A stretch of 64,000 bases of DNA from Clostridiaceae bacterium (lineage in GTDB: Bacteria > Bacillota > Clostridia > Lachnospirales > Lachnospiraceae), in the NCBI GenBank assembly GCA_902362725.1, contig CABIXM010000002.1:134062-198061 (forward strand), written 5' to 3'. Below, piece by piece: positions 43,212 through 52,146 of this stretch (positions are counted from its first letter, which is position 1; each line of letters starts with the position of its first letter). A model generated the notes under the pieces. That model saw only the letters and a list, made by a program, of their open reading frames with translations. It was not told the origin of the DNA and did not search any database. The position numbers and the translations under genes were made by a program.

Positions 43212-44780
43212 TCACTTACCTAACAATAAATATCCTGCATTTTCGTGCAAAATTTCCACATCCTGCAATTTTTCCATATTCTGCTCATAATCCAGTCGGT
43301 CCACATAAAGAACCGCTCTGCCATTCTCACTCAGGAACGCCTCGATTCCTCCCTCCTCGCAGTGGAAATCTCCGCTGATCTCAGCCTCGAACAGCATATT
43401 CTGATCCCAGGTGCCGATGTCTGCCGGATCTTCGCCCGAGACATAGATGTAGGCTTTCCCTCCGGCCCAGGCAGAATCACGGTCTGCACTCTCTTCGATG
43501 AACATCAGGAAAGGATCTCCATGGGCCCCACGGATCACATGGAAATACGCGTTTTTCATATAGAAGCCCACAAGCAGGACGCTGACCGCTGCGGCAGTTA
43601 TCCCCACCACTGTGGTAAAATTCTTCTTTTTTCCACCTATCGCCGCTGCTTTATCCACTTCCTGTGTCGTCTCTTCCCCTGTCAGGGGCAGCCGCATCAG
43701 TCCCCCCAGAAGCCACGCGGTTCCCAGCGCCAGCGGCACCGTGCAGGGATAGCAGTACCAGATAAGCTTCGTTCCGATGGCCGAAAACGCCAGGAACGGA
43801 AGCAGAAACCACAGGAGCAGACCGCCTCCCTGCTCCAGCACTTCCCGGTTCCACGCCTTTTTCTTCCACATCCACAACAGACCGCCCAGGATTCCGACTG
43901 TGCAGATCAGCAGCTGCCAGTGATAGATAAAGCCGCCGTCTCCAAATACCGTGTCATAGTAGAAGGAAAACGGAAACTGATGTCCCTCAAAATTCGAGCT
44001 TCCGGTCCGGGCCAGCAAATCAGTCTCTATCATACTCTTCAGGAAGAAAAAGCCGTCCCTGGTAAAGCGCCAGCCAAACCACAGCATCAGTGGCGCAAAC
44101 ACGGAGAGCAGGAACCCGGCCCACTCCTTCTTTCGGAATCTGCGAAGCTCTCCGGTACCCAGAAGATAGATGCCGCCCACGGCCATGATCATACCCGCAT
44201 GCCAGCTCTTGGTCAGAAATGCCAGGGAGAAGGCCAGACCGCAGCCATAGACGTATTTATGATTCTTTTTTACCAGAAACATGGCCAGAACCGCCACTGT
44301 AAAGAATAGAAGATACAAGCTATCCGCATCCCCGGCCCGGGCCAGATGTGCCGACAGGGGCCGCTCATTGGCGCAGAAGAAGCCCAGTACCAGCAGGGAC
44401 GCCTCCCTGCTCCACCGCTTCGCGAACAGGGCGCAGAGCACGCCGGCCAGCAGATAGGCCAGCGCCGAGAAGAACCGCAGTCCCCACACACTGTAGCCGA
44501 AGAGCCGAAAGCCCAGCACGATGGCCCAGTAGCTGATGGAGGGCTTCAGGTTCCAGTCGTCCACCTGGTAATTGTAAGTGTGCCGGATATAATCTCCGTT
44601 CTGGATCATTTCATAGGCATTGACCCCGTGACGTGCTTCGTCCCAGGAATCCACGTATTTCACATCCAGACAGCGGAAGCAGTAGAAAGCCAGCACCAGC
44701 ACGCCTACCGCAAAAAAGAACCCGTAATATTTTTCAAAAAAGCGGAGCAAAGCCCTGTAGATCTTTCCCGCAATCGCCAT
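43212..44780 (-). CDS. GT-C family (PMT/ArnT-like) glycosyltransferase
   Basis: 522 residues, many membrane segments, with the PMT-type first loop: KYVDSWDEARHGVNAYEMIQNGDYIRHTYNYQVDDWNLKPSISYW, including the conserved acidic pair (DE) expected to position a lipid-phosphate sugar donor. Near-complete similarity in layout to ArnT/RgtA proteins. Upstream genes encode GT2 enzymes of the type that load sugars on undecaprenyl phosphate, so this enzyme probably uses their product on the outer face of the membrane. Confidence 0.82.
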   Translation of the reverse strand: MAIAGKIYRALLRFFEKYYGFFFAVGVLVLAFYCFRCLDVKYVDSWDEARHGVNAYEMIQNGDYIRHTYNYQVDDWNLKPSISYWAIVLGFRLFGYSVWGLRFFSALAYLLAGVLCALFAKRWSREASLLVLGFFCANERPLSAHLARAGDADSLYLLFFTVAVLAMFLVKKNHKYVYGCGLAFSLAFLTKSWHAGMIMAVGGIYLLGTGELRRFRKKEWAGFLLSVFAPLMLWFGWRFTRDGFFFLKSMIETDLLARTGSSNFEGHQFPFSFYYDTVFGDGGFIYHWQLLICTVGILGGLLWMWKKKAWNREVLEQGGGLLLWFLLPFLAFSAIGTKLIWYCYPCTVPLALGTAWLLGGLMRLPLTGEETTQEVDKAAAIGGKKKNFTTVVGITAAAVSVLLVGFYMKNAYFHVIRGAHGDPFLMFIEESADRDSAWAGGKAYIYVSGEDPADIGTWDQNMLFEAEISGDFHCEEGGIEAFLSENGRAVLYVDRLDYEQNMEKLQDVEILHENAGYLLLGK

Positions 44781-44799
44781 AGTATCCTCCTGTCACGTC

Positions 44800-45897
44800 C
44801 TATCTGGGAAGCTGCTGCGGCAGAGTTCCGCAGTATACGCTGTACATGACCTCGGCAAACTGCTCATAGCCCGCGTCATCCGGGTGAAGCGCGTCCCCCT
44901 GATCGAAATTGGCGTCGCTGTTGTGCATCAGTCCCAGCGGGATCAGCGTCACGCCTTTCATGTGACCGAACTTCTTCGCCATAGCCTTCATCAGATCCAT
45001 GATACGCCTGTCCGAACGGTTCTTGAATTCGCCGGGCAAAAACGCAGTTCCATCCTGCTTCACCATTTTTCCGATAGTCTCCTGATCGCCCCAGTAGATG
45101 GTATTGACCAGATAGATGGGAATCTCCTTGTCATGGCGGCGGATATTGTCCACCATCTGGGCAATGGCGTTCACCGTGTCGGAAGGGTCGTCCTTCAGCC
45201 CGTTGGTTCCCAGGAAAATCTGAATCACGTCCGGATCCTTGCCTGTATACAGCTTATAATACTTCCAGTCGAACATTTCCTGCACCGGATCATAAAAAGG
45301 CTGAACGCCCTCGCTCACGCCATCGGAGGAATATTCCGTAGGCTCCAGATAATCCTGGGCCGAGAATCCGCTTCGTCCTTCGTGACTGTACCGTGTCCAG
45401 CCTCTTGTTCCCGTAAATGTGATCTGCTCTCCGGACAGATGGTAGATGGTGCGATACCACTCCCGCCCGTCCGAAAGGCTGTCTCCCATATTCATAATCG
45501 AGTATTCGCCCTCCAGACGCTCCACTACATGAAGCGTACTCTTCAGGGTCATCAGTTCATTTACATTATAGTCAAATACTGTCAGGGTCAGGGAATAATC
45601 ACCCACCTGCTCCTCTTTTCCGGTGATTGAAAACCGATCCTCCAGATTTTCGCCCACCTGGCAGTCCCAGTTGCAGGCATAGCCAGACCTTAAGCCCGAC
45701 CATACCACCTCATCGTTGTACAGCTCGACGGTACTGCCCACGGCCACGTACACGTCCTCCGGCAGATAGGCCTCGATCTGTGGTTTATATTTTTTCAGTT
45801 CCACCTGAAGCACGATATTCCAGATCAGCAGTCCCAGAACCAGAACTGCCGGAATCAGGAACAACAGCTTTTTCTTACCTTTCATACCGCTCAACAT
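44800..45897 (-). CDS. SGNH/GDSL-type esterase, membrane-anchored
   Basis: 365 residues: one N-terminal membrane helix (about 8-28), a beta-rich region (30-125), then an SGNH hydrolase domain with block I MNMGDSLSDGREW (nucleophile Ser), a GTNGLKDD block III and HPDDAGYEQFA (catalytic Asp-x-x-His in DALHPD). Likely deacetylates or transacetylates a cell-wall glycan outside the cell. Its start overlaps the GT2 gene by 23 bases. Confidence 0.85.
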   Translation of the reverse strand: MLSGMKGKKKLLFLIPAVLVLGLLIWNIVLQVELKKYKPQIEAYLPEDVYVAVGSTVELYNDEVVWSGLRSGYACNWDCQVGENLEDRFSITGKEEQVGDYSLTLTVFDYNVNELMTLKSTLHVVERLEGEYSIMNMGDSLSDGREWYRTIYHLSGEQITFTGTRGWTRYSHEGRSGFSAQDYLEPTEYSSDGVSEGVQPFYDPVQEMFDWKYYKLYTGKDPDVIQIFLGTNGLKDDPSDTVNAIAQMVDNIRRHDKEIPIYLVNTIYWGDQETIGKMVKQDGTAFLPGEFKNRSDRRIMDLMKAMAKKFGHMKGVTLIPLGLMHNSDANFDQGDALHPDDAGYEQFAEVMYSVYCGTLPQQLPR

Positions 45898-46819
45898 TTG
45901 TCTCCTTACAGATAAAGATCGGTCTGTGCTTGGTCTCCATATAGGTCTTGGCCAGATACTCGCCTAGAATTCCGATGCAGAACAGCTGAATTCCTCCCAG
46001 GAAGATGATGATACAAGTCATGGAGGGCCAGCCGGATACGGGATCCCCGTACATGACAGTCCGGACAATGATAAAGCACAGGGCCAGGAATGCCACCACG
46101 CAGAAGAAGACGCCCAGAAAGGCAGCCATCACCAGGGGCGCCGTCGTAAAGCCCACGATTCCCTCGATGCTGTAGATCAGAAGCTTCCAGAAGGACCACT
46201 TGGTCTCCCCGGCGCTCCGCTCCACATTTTCATACTCTAACCACTTGGTATTAAAACCTACCCAGCCGAACAAACCCTTGGAAAATCGGTTATACTCTCC
46301 TAACCGCAGCAACTCATCCACAAACTGCCTGGTCATCAACCGATAATCCCGGGCTCCATCCACGATATCAGTCTTGGACAGCCGGTGCATCAATGCGTAA
46401 AAGCGTCTCGCAAAGAAGGAACGGATGGGCGGCTCGCCCTTTCTCGTCACCCGGCGGGTCGCCACGCTGTCATAATCCTCTGTGGTAATAATCCGGTACA
46501 TTTCCGGCAGAAGACCCGGCGGATCCTGCAGATCCACATCCATGATGGCCACATAATCGCCGTCCGCATAGGACAGGCCTGCGTACATGGCCGCCTCTTT
46601 TCCGAAGTTCCGGGAAAAGCTCACATATTTGACGTGATCATCCAGTTCCGCCAGCCGCTTCATTTCCGACAGGCTTGCGTCCTTCGAACCGTCATTGACA
46701 AACAGAACTTCCAGCCGCGCCTCCGGCATTTCCGCTGCAGTCTTCATAATTGCGTCATAAAAGATGGGAATCGCTTCCTGCTCGTTGTAGCAGGGAACAA
46801 TAATTGAAATCTTGTCCAT
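45875..46819 (-). CDS. GT2 glycosyltransferase, DPM1/GtrB-like
   Basis: 314 residues: cytoplasmic GT-A domain (SIIVPCYNEQEAI, MDVDLQDPPGLLPEM with the DxD-type metal site) and two C-terminal membrane helices (about 225-300), as in GtrB/ArnC/DPM enzymes that transfer a sugar from a nucleotide donor to undecaprenyl phosphate. Followed after two bases upstream by a second gene of the same type. Confidence 0.9.
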   Translation of the reverse strand: MDKISIIVPCYNEQEAIPIFYDAIMKTAAEMPEARLEVLFVNDGSKDASLSEMKRLAELDDHVKYVSFSRNFGKEAAMYAGLSYADGDYVAIMDVDLQDPPGLLPEMYRIITTEDYDSVATRRVTRKGEPPIRSFFARRFYALMHRLSKTDIVDGARDYRLMTRQFVDELLRLGEYNRFSKGLFGWVGFNTKWLEYENVERSAGETKWSFWKLLIYSIEGIVGFTTAPLVMAAFLGVFFCVVAFLALCFIIVRTVMYGDPVSGWPSMTCIIIFLGGIQLFCIGILGEYLAKTYMETKHRPIFICKETNVERYER

Positions 46820-46821
46820 AG

Positions 46822-47772
46822 CTAGTTCTCTTTTTCTTTCTCCTCGTCATCAAAACCGCGAATCCGGTCAATCAGGAAGGGCGGACGGTTCCGCGCCGCG
46901 TCAAAGGCTCTCCAGATATATTCGCCCAGAATTCCCAGCATCACCATGGTCACACCGAAGGAAAACAGCATCAGCACCATCATAGAAGTCCAGCCGGGCA
47001 CGTCCTCCACGCCGGTCAGCCGTTGTACCATCAGGAAAATGGCCCAAATCACAGCTCCCACTGCATAGACGCCGCCCAGTCCCGTCATAAAGCGCACCGG
47101 GAAATAAGAGAAGCTCATCATGGAATCCACAACCAGCTTGATTTTCTTCGACAGAGTCCACCGGGACTCGCCGATCTCCCGGGCCTTCCGGTGGAAATAG
47201 ACCTTCTCGGTCTTAAAGCCCACCCAGAGCACCTGCAGGGTCAGTGCGGAATTCTTCTCATCCAGCATCAGCAACACTTCGATGACCTGGCGATCCAGAA
47301 GGTAGCAGTCGAAACCGCCCTTCGGCATATTTTTCATAATCAGCTTGCGGGTGATGGTATAATACAGGTTCGCGAAGAACTTCTGGATGGCTCCCTCGTC
47401 CCGGTCGGCACGCACGGCCAGAACCACCTTGTTGCCCTCTTTCCATTTCTCATACAGATCCAGGATCAGCTCGGAATCCTCCTGCAGATCGGCCTGCTTG
47501 GTCACGGCGCAGTCGCCGGTACAGACGGAAAGTCCTGCCAGAATGGCAGAATGCTCGCCGAAATTCCGGGACAGCTTCACCAGACGCACCTTGCTGTCCA
47601 TGTCGCGGATCTGATTCATGATTTCCCAGGAATTATCTCCGGATCCATCGTCCACGAATACGATCTCGTAGTCCTCCAGCTTGTGCAGAATTTTCTCTTT
47701 CATGTCCTCGTAGAGGAGCATCAGGGTGTCGGAGTTCCAGTATACCGGAACTATAATGGAAAGTTTGCTCAT
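46822..47772 (-). CDS. GT2 glycosyltransferase, second DPM1/GtrB-like enzyme
   Basis: 316 residues with the same layout (SIIVPVYWNSDTL, two C-terminal membrane helices, charged tail). The metal motif reads TKQADLQED rather than the usual DxDLQDP, so one conserved acidic residue is replaced. Paralogous to the previous gene but clearly diverged. Overlaps the FdtA-like gene by four bases. Possibly loads the amino sugar made by its neighbours. Confidence 0.87.
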   Translation of the reverse strand: MSKLSIIVPVYWNSDTLMLLYEDMKEKILHKLEDYEIVFVDDGSGDNSWEIMNQIRDMDSKVRLVKLSRNFGEHSAILAGLSVCTGDCAVTKQADLQEDSELILDLYEKWKEGNKVVLAVRADRDEGAIQKFFANLYYTITRKLIMKNMPKGGFDCYLLDRQVIEVLLMLDEKNSALTLQVLWVGFKTEKVYFHRKAREIGESRWTLSKKIKLVVDSMMSFSYFPVRFMTGLGGVYAVGAVIWAIFLMVQRLTGVEDVPGWTSMMVLMLFSFGVTMVMLGILGEYIWRAFDAARNRPPFLIDRIRGFDDEEKEKEN

Positions 47773-48191
47773 CGTCTGCGGGTTCCTCCCACTTCTTTGA
47801 TAAATTCATCGTAATCACGGATATACTCGTGGCCGTCATAATGGGTATTCGCCAGTACCAGCAGCACGGAATCCTCGCTGAAATCATACATATCCTTCCA
47901 GACCATGGTGGGCAGATACAGACCCATACGGGGACGGTTCAGCTCAATGATCTCCTCCTCGAAACCATTGTCCACGCGCACCTTGCTGGAACCGCTCACA
48001 TTGATAAGCACGAACTCGGAATTGCGGTTGGCGTGCTGCCCCCGGACCACCTGGCTGTCGGAACCGTAGATGTAGAAGACACGCTTGATTTCAAAGGGAA
48101 TATCCTGCGCTCCCTCTACGACCACCAGCTTTCCGCGCTCATCGCCCAGATCACCGAACTCCAGAATTTTATACTGATCTTTGATATTCAT
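47769..48191 (-). CDS. WxcM/FdtA-type dTDP-4-oxo-6-deoxyhexose 3,4-ketoisomerase
   Basis: 140-residue cupin of the FdtA/QdtA/WxcM-C group: GDERGKLVVVEG near the start, VVRGQHANRNSEFVLINVSGS with the catalytic His, and RMGLYLPTMVWKDMYDFSEDSVLLVLAN. These enzymes move the keto group from C4 to C3 before 3-amination. The next gene upstream is a matching aminotransferase, so the pair should make a 3-amino-3,6-dideoxyhexose (Fuc3N- or Qui3N-like). The dTDP-glucose genes rmlA/rmlB are not in the window. Confidence 0.85.
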   Translation of the reverse strand: MNIKDQYKILEFGDLGDERGKLVVVEGAQDIPFEIKRVFYIYGSDSQVVRGQHANRNSEFVLINVSGSSKVRVDNGFEEEIIELNRPRMGLYLPTMVWKDMYDFSEDSVLLVLANTHYDGHEYIRDYDEFIKEVGGTRRR

Positions 48192-48215
48192 ATTATTTCT
48201 CCCAGATATTTCTAT

Positions 48216-49307
48216 TTAAAATGCATTGATTGCGTCGATGACGTAAGACTGCTCTTCCTCGGTCATGCCGTTGTACATGGGCAGGGAAAGTACCTGTGCC
48301 GCATACTGCTCGGTGATGGGGAAATCGCCCTTCTTATGACCCAGATACTGATAAGCCTCGGACAGGTGGGGCGGAATCGGGTAATGGATAATCGTTCCGA
48401 TCTCCTTCTCCTCCAGATACTTCTTCAGCTCGTCCCGCTGCTCGCTGCGGACTACGAACTGATGCCATACGGCGGTGGCTCCCTCCTGTACCTCCGGAAG
48501 AATCAGCTTGTCGTTCTGAATCTCACTCAGATACCGGGCTGCGATCTGACAGCGCTCCTCCTCGCATTCCTCCACATGGCGCAAACGCACACGCAGGAGT
48601 CCTGCCTGAAGCTCGTCCAGACGGGAGTTTGCTCCGACTACTTTATTATAATAGCGCTTCTCACTTCCGTAATTGCGGAATACGCGGAAATCCTGTGCCA
48701 AAGCCTCATCTTTTACGACCACTCCGCCGCCGTCGCCGAAGGCGCCGATGTTCTTGGAGGGATAAAAGGAAAAACAGCCCACATCTCCGAAGGTTCCTGT
48801 CATCTGGCCGTCGAAGCAGGCTCCATGGGACTGGGCGCAGTCCTCCACCAGCTTCAGGTTGTATTTCTCCGTCAGCTTCTTAATCTCGGCCATATTGGAT
48901 GCCTGACCATAGAGGTGTACCACCAGAATTGCCTTGGTGCGTTCGGTAATCTTCTCCTCGATCCTGGATACGTCGATATTATAATACTTGTTCGGCTCTA
49001 CGAAAATCGGAGTCGCGCCGTTCATGGTGATACCCATGACGCTGGCAATGTAGGTATTGCCCTGGACGATGACCTCGTCGCCCTTGCCGATGCCAAGCAG
49101 GCGGAAGGCGATCCACAGGGCGTCCAGGCCGCTGGCCAGACCCACGCAGTAGTTGCCGCCAGTGTAGGCTGCGTACTCCTCCTCAAAGCTCTTTACTTCA
49201 TTGCCCAGCACATACCAGCCGGAGCGAAGCACCTCCAGAGCCTTTGACTCATATTCTTCCTGATGGCGGAAGAAACCTCTATCCATACGGTTTGCCATAA
49301 TCTTCAT
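48216..49307 (-). CDS. DegT/DnrJ/EryC1/StrS-family sugar aminotransferase (FdtB/QdtB-like)
   Basis: 363 residues, PLP fold type I: CVGLASGLDALWIAFRLLG, EDCAQSHGA and the PLP Lys in CFSFYPSKNIGAFGDGG, all diagnostic. Uses glutamate to aminate a 3-oxo dTDP-sugar. Together with the FdtA-like gene 25 bases downstream it forms a two-step cassette for a 3-aminosugar used in surface glycans. Confidence 0.92.
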   Translation of the reverse strand: MKIMANRMDRGFFRHQEEYESKALEVLRSGWYVLGNEVKSFEEEYAAYTGGNYCVGLASGLDALWIAFRLLGIGKGDEVIVQGNTYIASVMGITMNGATPIFVEPNKYYNIDVSRIEEKITERTKAILVVHLYGQASNMAEIKKLTEKYNLKLVEDCAQSHGACFDGQMTGTFGDVGCFSFYPSKNIGAFGDGGGVVVKDEALAQDFRVFRNYGSEKRYYNKVVGANSRLDELQAGLLRVRLRHVEECEEERCQIAARYLSEIQNDKLILPEVQEGATAVWHQFVVRSEQRDELKKYLEEKEIGTIIHYPIPPHLSEAYQYLGHKKGDFPITEQYAAQVLSLPMYNGMTEEEQSYVIDAINAF

Positions 49308-49359
49308 GTTACAGCCGCCTCACTTTCTATCTTCTGCAGAGTTCTCCATTTAAAACACA

Positions 49360-50424
49360 TTACTCGTATTTATCATCATAACACGCAGAGAAATATTCGT
49401 CAATCGGCTTTCCCTCTGCTTTCACCAGCAGTCTGGTCAGCTGCTCCGCGCCGCTGCCGTTCAGGTGATCCACGTCAATGTAGTTCTCCGCGGTCAGATC
49501 TAGATATTTCCTTTTTGTCAGGTTGAAATCCAGATATTCCACGCCGTACCGATCCGCCAGCTCCTGCACGTACACATGGGCCGGATCGTAGGGGCCGATG
49601 GCCTCCAGATACTGATCCAGACTGGGCGCCGTCACAAACACCAGACGGATTCCTTTCTTTCTGCAGAAATCCACGATTTTTTCTATATAAGAGACAGGAT
49701 ACGCCGTATCCAGCTTCATGTCATCGGCCACTTTTCCGAAATTGTCCCACCAGGTAATGGCCTCCGCATCCAGCTTGGCATCCGACCACACGAAGCCCCG
49801 GCCTGCGTACCGATCCGCTTCCACCGTCACCGGCGCGTAGCTGCGGTAGCCTTCTGTCTGCTTTTTCTCCAGATTTTCCTTCAGATAAGCCAGATCGCCA
49901 AGCTGCTGCCAGTTGCGCCGGAAGGGAAAGAAGCGGTTCGTGTAATTTTTCGCCTCCGTGGTGGTCAGCAGGAAAGACAGCTTATTCCGGGAAGGCCGCA
50001 TATAATCGGAAATGATGTTGGCCTGCACCAAATCCCGGTCTTCAGAATCCATGAACAGGAATTTATAGTGCATGTCCAGGTAGACCGTCTTCAGGTCGTA
50101 CAGTCGGGCCGCCTCCCGCAGCAGATAGTAGGAGGTGTCGTAGTTTTGAGAGGAAGATCCCAGGTTATACGCAGTCTCTCCGGTCAGTTCTTCGTAGAGG
50201 GCCGGATCATAGGCCCGGTAACAATGGGAACTGCCCAGAAATAAGGTGTCCACCTCTTCGCCTGCGTCGGCGCGCTCGTAGAGTTCGTGCATGGTGAGTC
50301 TCGTGTAACTCTGGCTGTCGTCTGTCAGGAGGTAGTTGCAGAGCTTCACCAGGCCCAGGAGCAGAAACATAACTGCTGCTGCCATTAAGAGCCATCTAAG
50401 CAGGAAATATTTTTTTGTTTTCAT
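49360..50424 (-). CDS. Membrane-anchored SGNH-like protein (AlgJ/DltD-type acyl transfer partner)
   Basis: About 354 residues: N-terminal membrane helix, then an extracytoplasmic SGNH-like domain with DTLFLGSSHCYRAYDPALYEEL (Ser nucleophile in GSSH) and late IDVDHLNGSGAEQL (catalytic Asp/His). Such proteins accompany MBOAT acyltransferases and hand an acyl group to the polymer. The MBOAT gene is the next one upstream on the same strand. The ATG at 50424 is chosen because the longer frame before it lies in repetitive spacer DNA. Confidence 0.78.
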   Translation of the reverse strand: MKTKKYFLLRWLLMAAAVMFLLLGLVKLCNYLLTDDSQSYTRLTMHELYERADAGEEVDTLFLGSSHCYRAYDPALYEELTGETAYNLGSSSQNYDTSYYLLREAARLYDLKTVYLDMHYKFLFMDSEDRDLVQANIISDYMRPSRNKLSFLLTTTEAKNYTNRFFPFRRNWQQLGDLAYLKENLEKKQTEGYRSYAPVTVEADRYAGRGFVWSDAKLDAEAITWWDNFGKVADDMKLDTAYPVSYIEKIVDFCRKKGIRLVFVTAPSLDQYLEAIGPYDPAHVYVQELADRYGVEYLDFNLTKRKYLDLTAENYIDVDHLNGSGAEQLTRLLVKAEGKPIDEYFSACYDDKYE

Positions 50425-50457
50425 GGGCTCTGAAGCCTCCTTTCTGAGCAGATAATC

Positions 50458-50665
50458 AATACAGACATTCAGCCGCGCCAATTCGCATGGCCCTGTGTAA
50501 CTGAACTGTTCAAATACGGAGTTCGGCCGCGCCATTCGCAAAACCGCTCCTACGGAGCTCTCCGCTGCTTCGCAGCTCATTTTTGCTCATTACCCGGCGC
50601 TCATCTCATGCTTCTGTATAGCAGGATTCTTATGCAAGCATAAAATCCTGCCACACAGAAGCATG
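50458..50665. repeat. Spacer with degenerate direct repeat and long hairpin
   Basis: Between the SGNH-like and MBOAT genes. Two imperfect copies of a ~32-base block sharing CCGCGCCA(A)TTCGCA lie at 50458-50490 and 50513-50543. A bulged hairpin spans 50607-50665 (CATGCTTCTGT with ACAGAAGCATG, then GCAGGAT with ATCCTGC), starting 14 bases past the MBOAT stop. No T-tract follows on the minus strand. Confidence 0.5.
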
Positions 50666-50678
50666 GCCGAACTGTTGC

Positions 50679-52100
50679 CTAAAACTGTGTATACAAAAAT
50701 CCACTGGTGTCATAAGCTGCGCCATAGACTCCGAAAATCAACACCGCGCCTATCAATGCCGTATAAATCAGACATCTTACTACCGCATTCCGTTCCAGAA
50801 TCCAGCCCCGGAACGCAAAACCCTTTTCGTTCAGCACATCCTTCGCGCTCACTACCAGAATGCCCAGCACCAGCAGGATCCACTCAAAGCTGCCAAGCTG
50901 CATGCCTGCAAAATCCTGTAAACGGAAATTCGTGAGAATCACCAGCAGCATTCCCTTTAAATCGCCCAGGGAATTCACCCGGAACACCATCCAGGTGGCG
51001 TCTATGAACAGAAACATCAGAAGTCGCTTTATCCACCGTGGCAGCTTCCAGTTCCTGATATCGAAAATCTGTCCCACGCCATGGAGCAGTCCCCACAGCA
51101 GGAAATGAACGCCGGTTCCATGCCAGATACCGCTGACTCCGAAAGTAATCAGGATATTCACTGCTCTCCGGAAACGTCCTTTCCGGCTGCCGCCCAGCGG
51201 AATGTAAACGTAATCCCGAAGCCAGCTGCTTAAAGAAAGATGCCATCTACGCCAGAAGTCCTGCACCGAATCCGCCTGATAGGGCCGCTTAAAGTTCGCC
51301 AGCAGGTCGAAGCCCAGCATCCCTGCAATACCCCGGGCCATATCTGTGTAGCCTGCGAAATCGCAGTAGATCTGGAAAGCGTAAAGCACGGTCACCAGAA
51401 TGATCTCCACACCGCCAAAGGCTCCGAACTGGCTGTACACCGCATTGACCGGAATCGCGATGCGGTCCGCAATTAACAGCTTCTCACATAAGCCCCAGAG
51501 CAGTAACAGGGCGCTTCGCCGGATACGCTCGGGATCCCGCGCCGAAAGTGTCTCAATGTTCTGGATCTGCCGGAGCAGATTGCCGCTGCGCTCAATGGGA
51601 CCCTGCACCAGCTTGGGAAAGAAGGCCTGGAACAGGGCGAAATTCAGGAGATTGTGCTCGGCCTGTATGGTTCCGCAATAGACATCAGCTAAATACCCGA
51701 TGGCCTGAAAGGTATAGAACGACAGGCCGACAGGCAGGGCGATATTGCTTCGGTTGTATTTGAAGAAGCAGAGGGCCGCCACATGCAATATGATGACAGC
51801 TACAAAAACAGCGGCTGCCGGACCGTGACTTTTCGCTCCTGCACTCGTTTTTAATCCCGTTTCAGAAACCTGTTTTGAATCCAGGCGCTTTATATTCCCA
51901 TTATTTTCCAGCGTCATTCCTGCCGCCCAGGTCACCCCTGTGGATCCAATCAGCACCGCCAGATACTTTATCCCAAAGGTGCCTAAAAATCCATAGCTGG
52001 CCACAAGCAGCCACACCGCCCGGAGCCGTCCGGGAAGCAGCAGATATACAAGCCATACGATTGGAAAGAAGCCCAGAAAGGCCAGTGAAGTAAATCCCAT
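50679..52100 (-). CDS. MBOAT-family O-acyltransferase
   Basis: About 473 residues, polytopic. MBOAT features: FPKLVQGPIERSGNLL, DFWRRWHLSLSSWLRDYVYIPLGG and the catalytic His in SGIWHGTGVHFLLWGLLHG. Transports or transfers acetyl groups across the membrane for O-acetylation, as AlgI/DltB/PatA do. ATG at 52100 with GGAGGG is chosen over an in-frame start 32 codons upstream that overlaps the next gene. Works with the SGNH-like protein downstream. Confidence 0.9.
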   Translation of the reverse strand: MGFTSLAFLGFFPIVWLVYLLLPGRLRAVWLLVASYGFLGTFGIKYLAVLIGSTGVTWAAGMTLENNGNIKRLDSKQVSETGLKTSAGAKSHGPAAAVFVAVIILHVAALCFFKYNRSNIALPVGLSFYTFQAIGYLADVYCGTIQAEHNLLNFALFQAFFPKLVQGPIERSGNLLRQIQNIETLSARDPERIRRSALLLLWGLCEKLLIADRIAIPVNAVYSQFGAFGGVEIILVTVLYAFQIYCDFAGYTDMARGIAGMLGFDLLANFKRPYQADSVQDFWRRWHLSLSSWLRDYVYIPLGGSRKGRFRRAVNILITFGVSGIWHGTGVHFLLWGLLHGVGQIFDIRNWKLPRWIKRLLMFLFIDATWMVFRVNSLGDLKGMLLVILTNFRLQDFAGMQLGSFEWILLVLGILVVSAKDVLNEKGFAFRGWILERNAVVRCLIYTALIGAVLIFGVYGAAYDTSGFLYTQF

Positions 52101-52146
52101 AGTACCCTCCGTTGATATTACAGGTTCATTCTGCTCTAAGCGCCGT

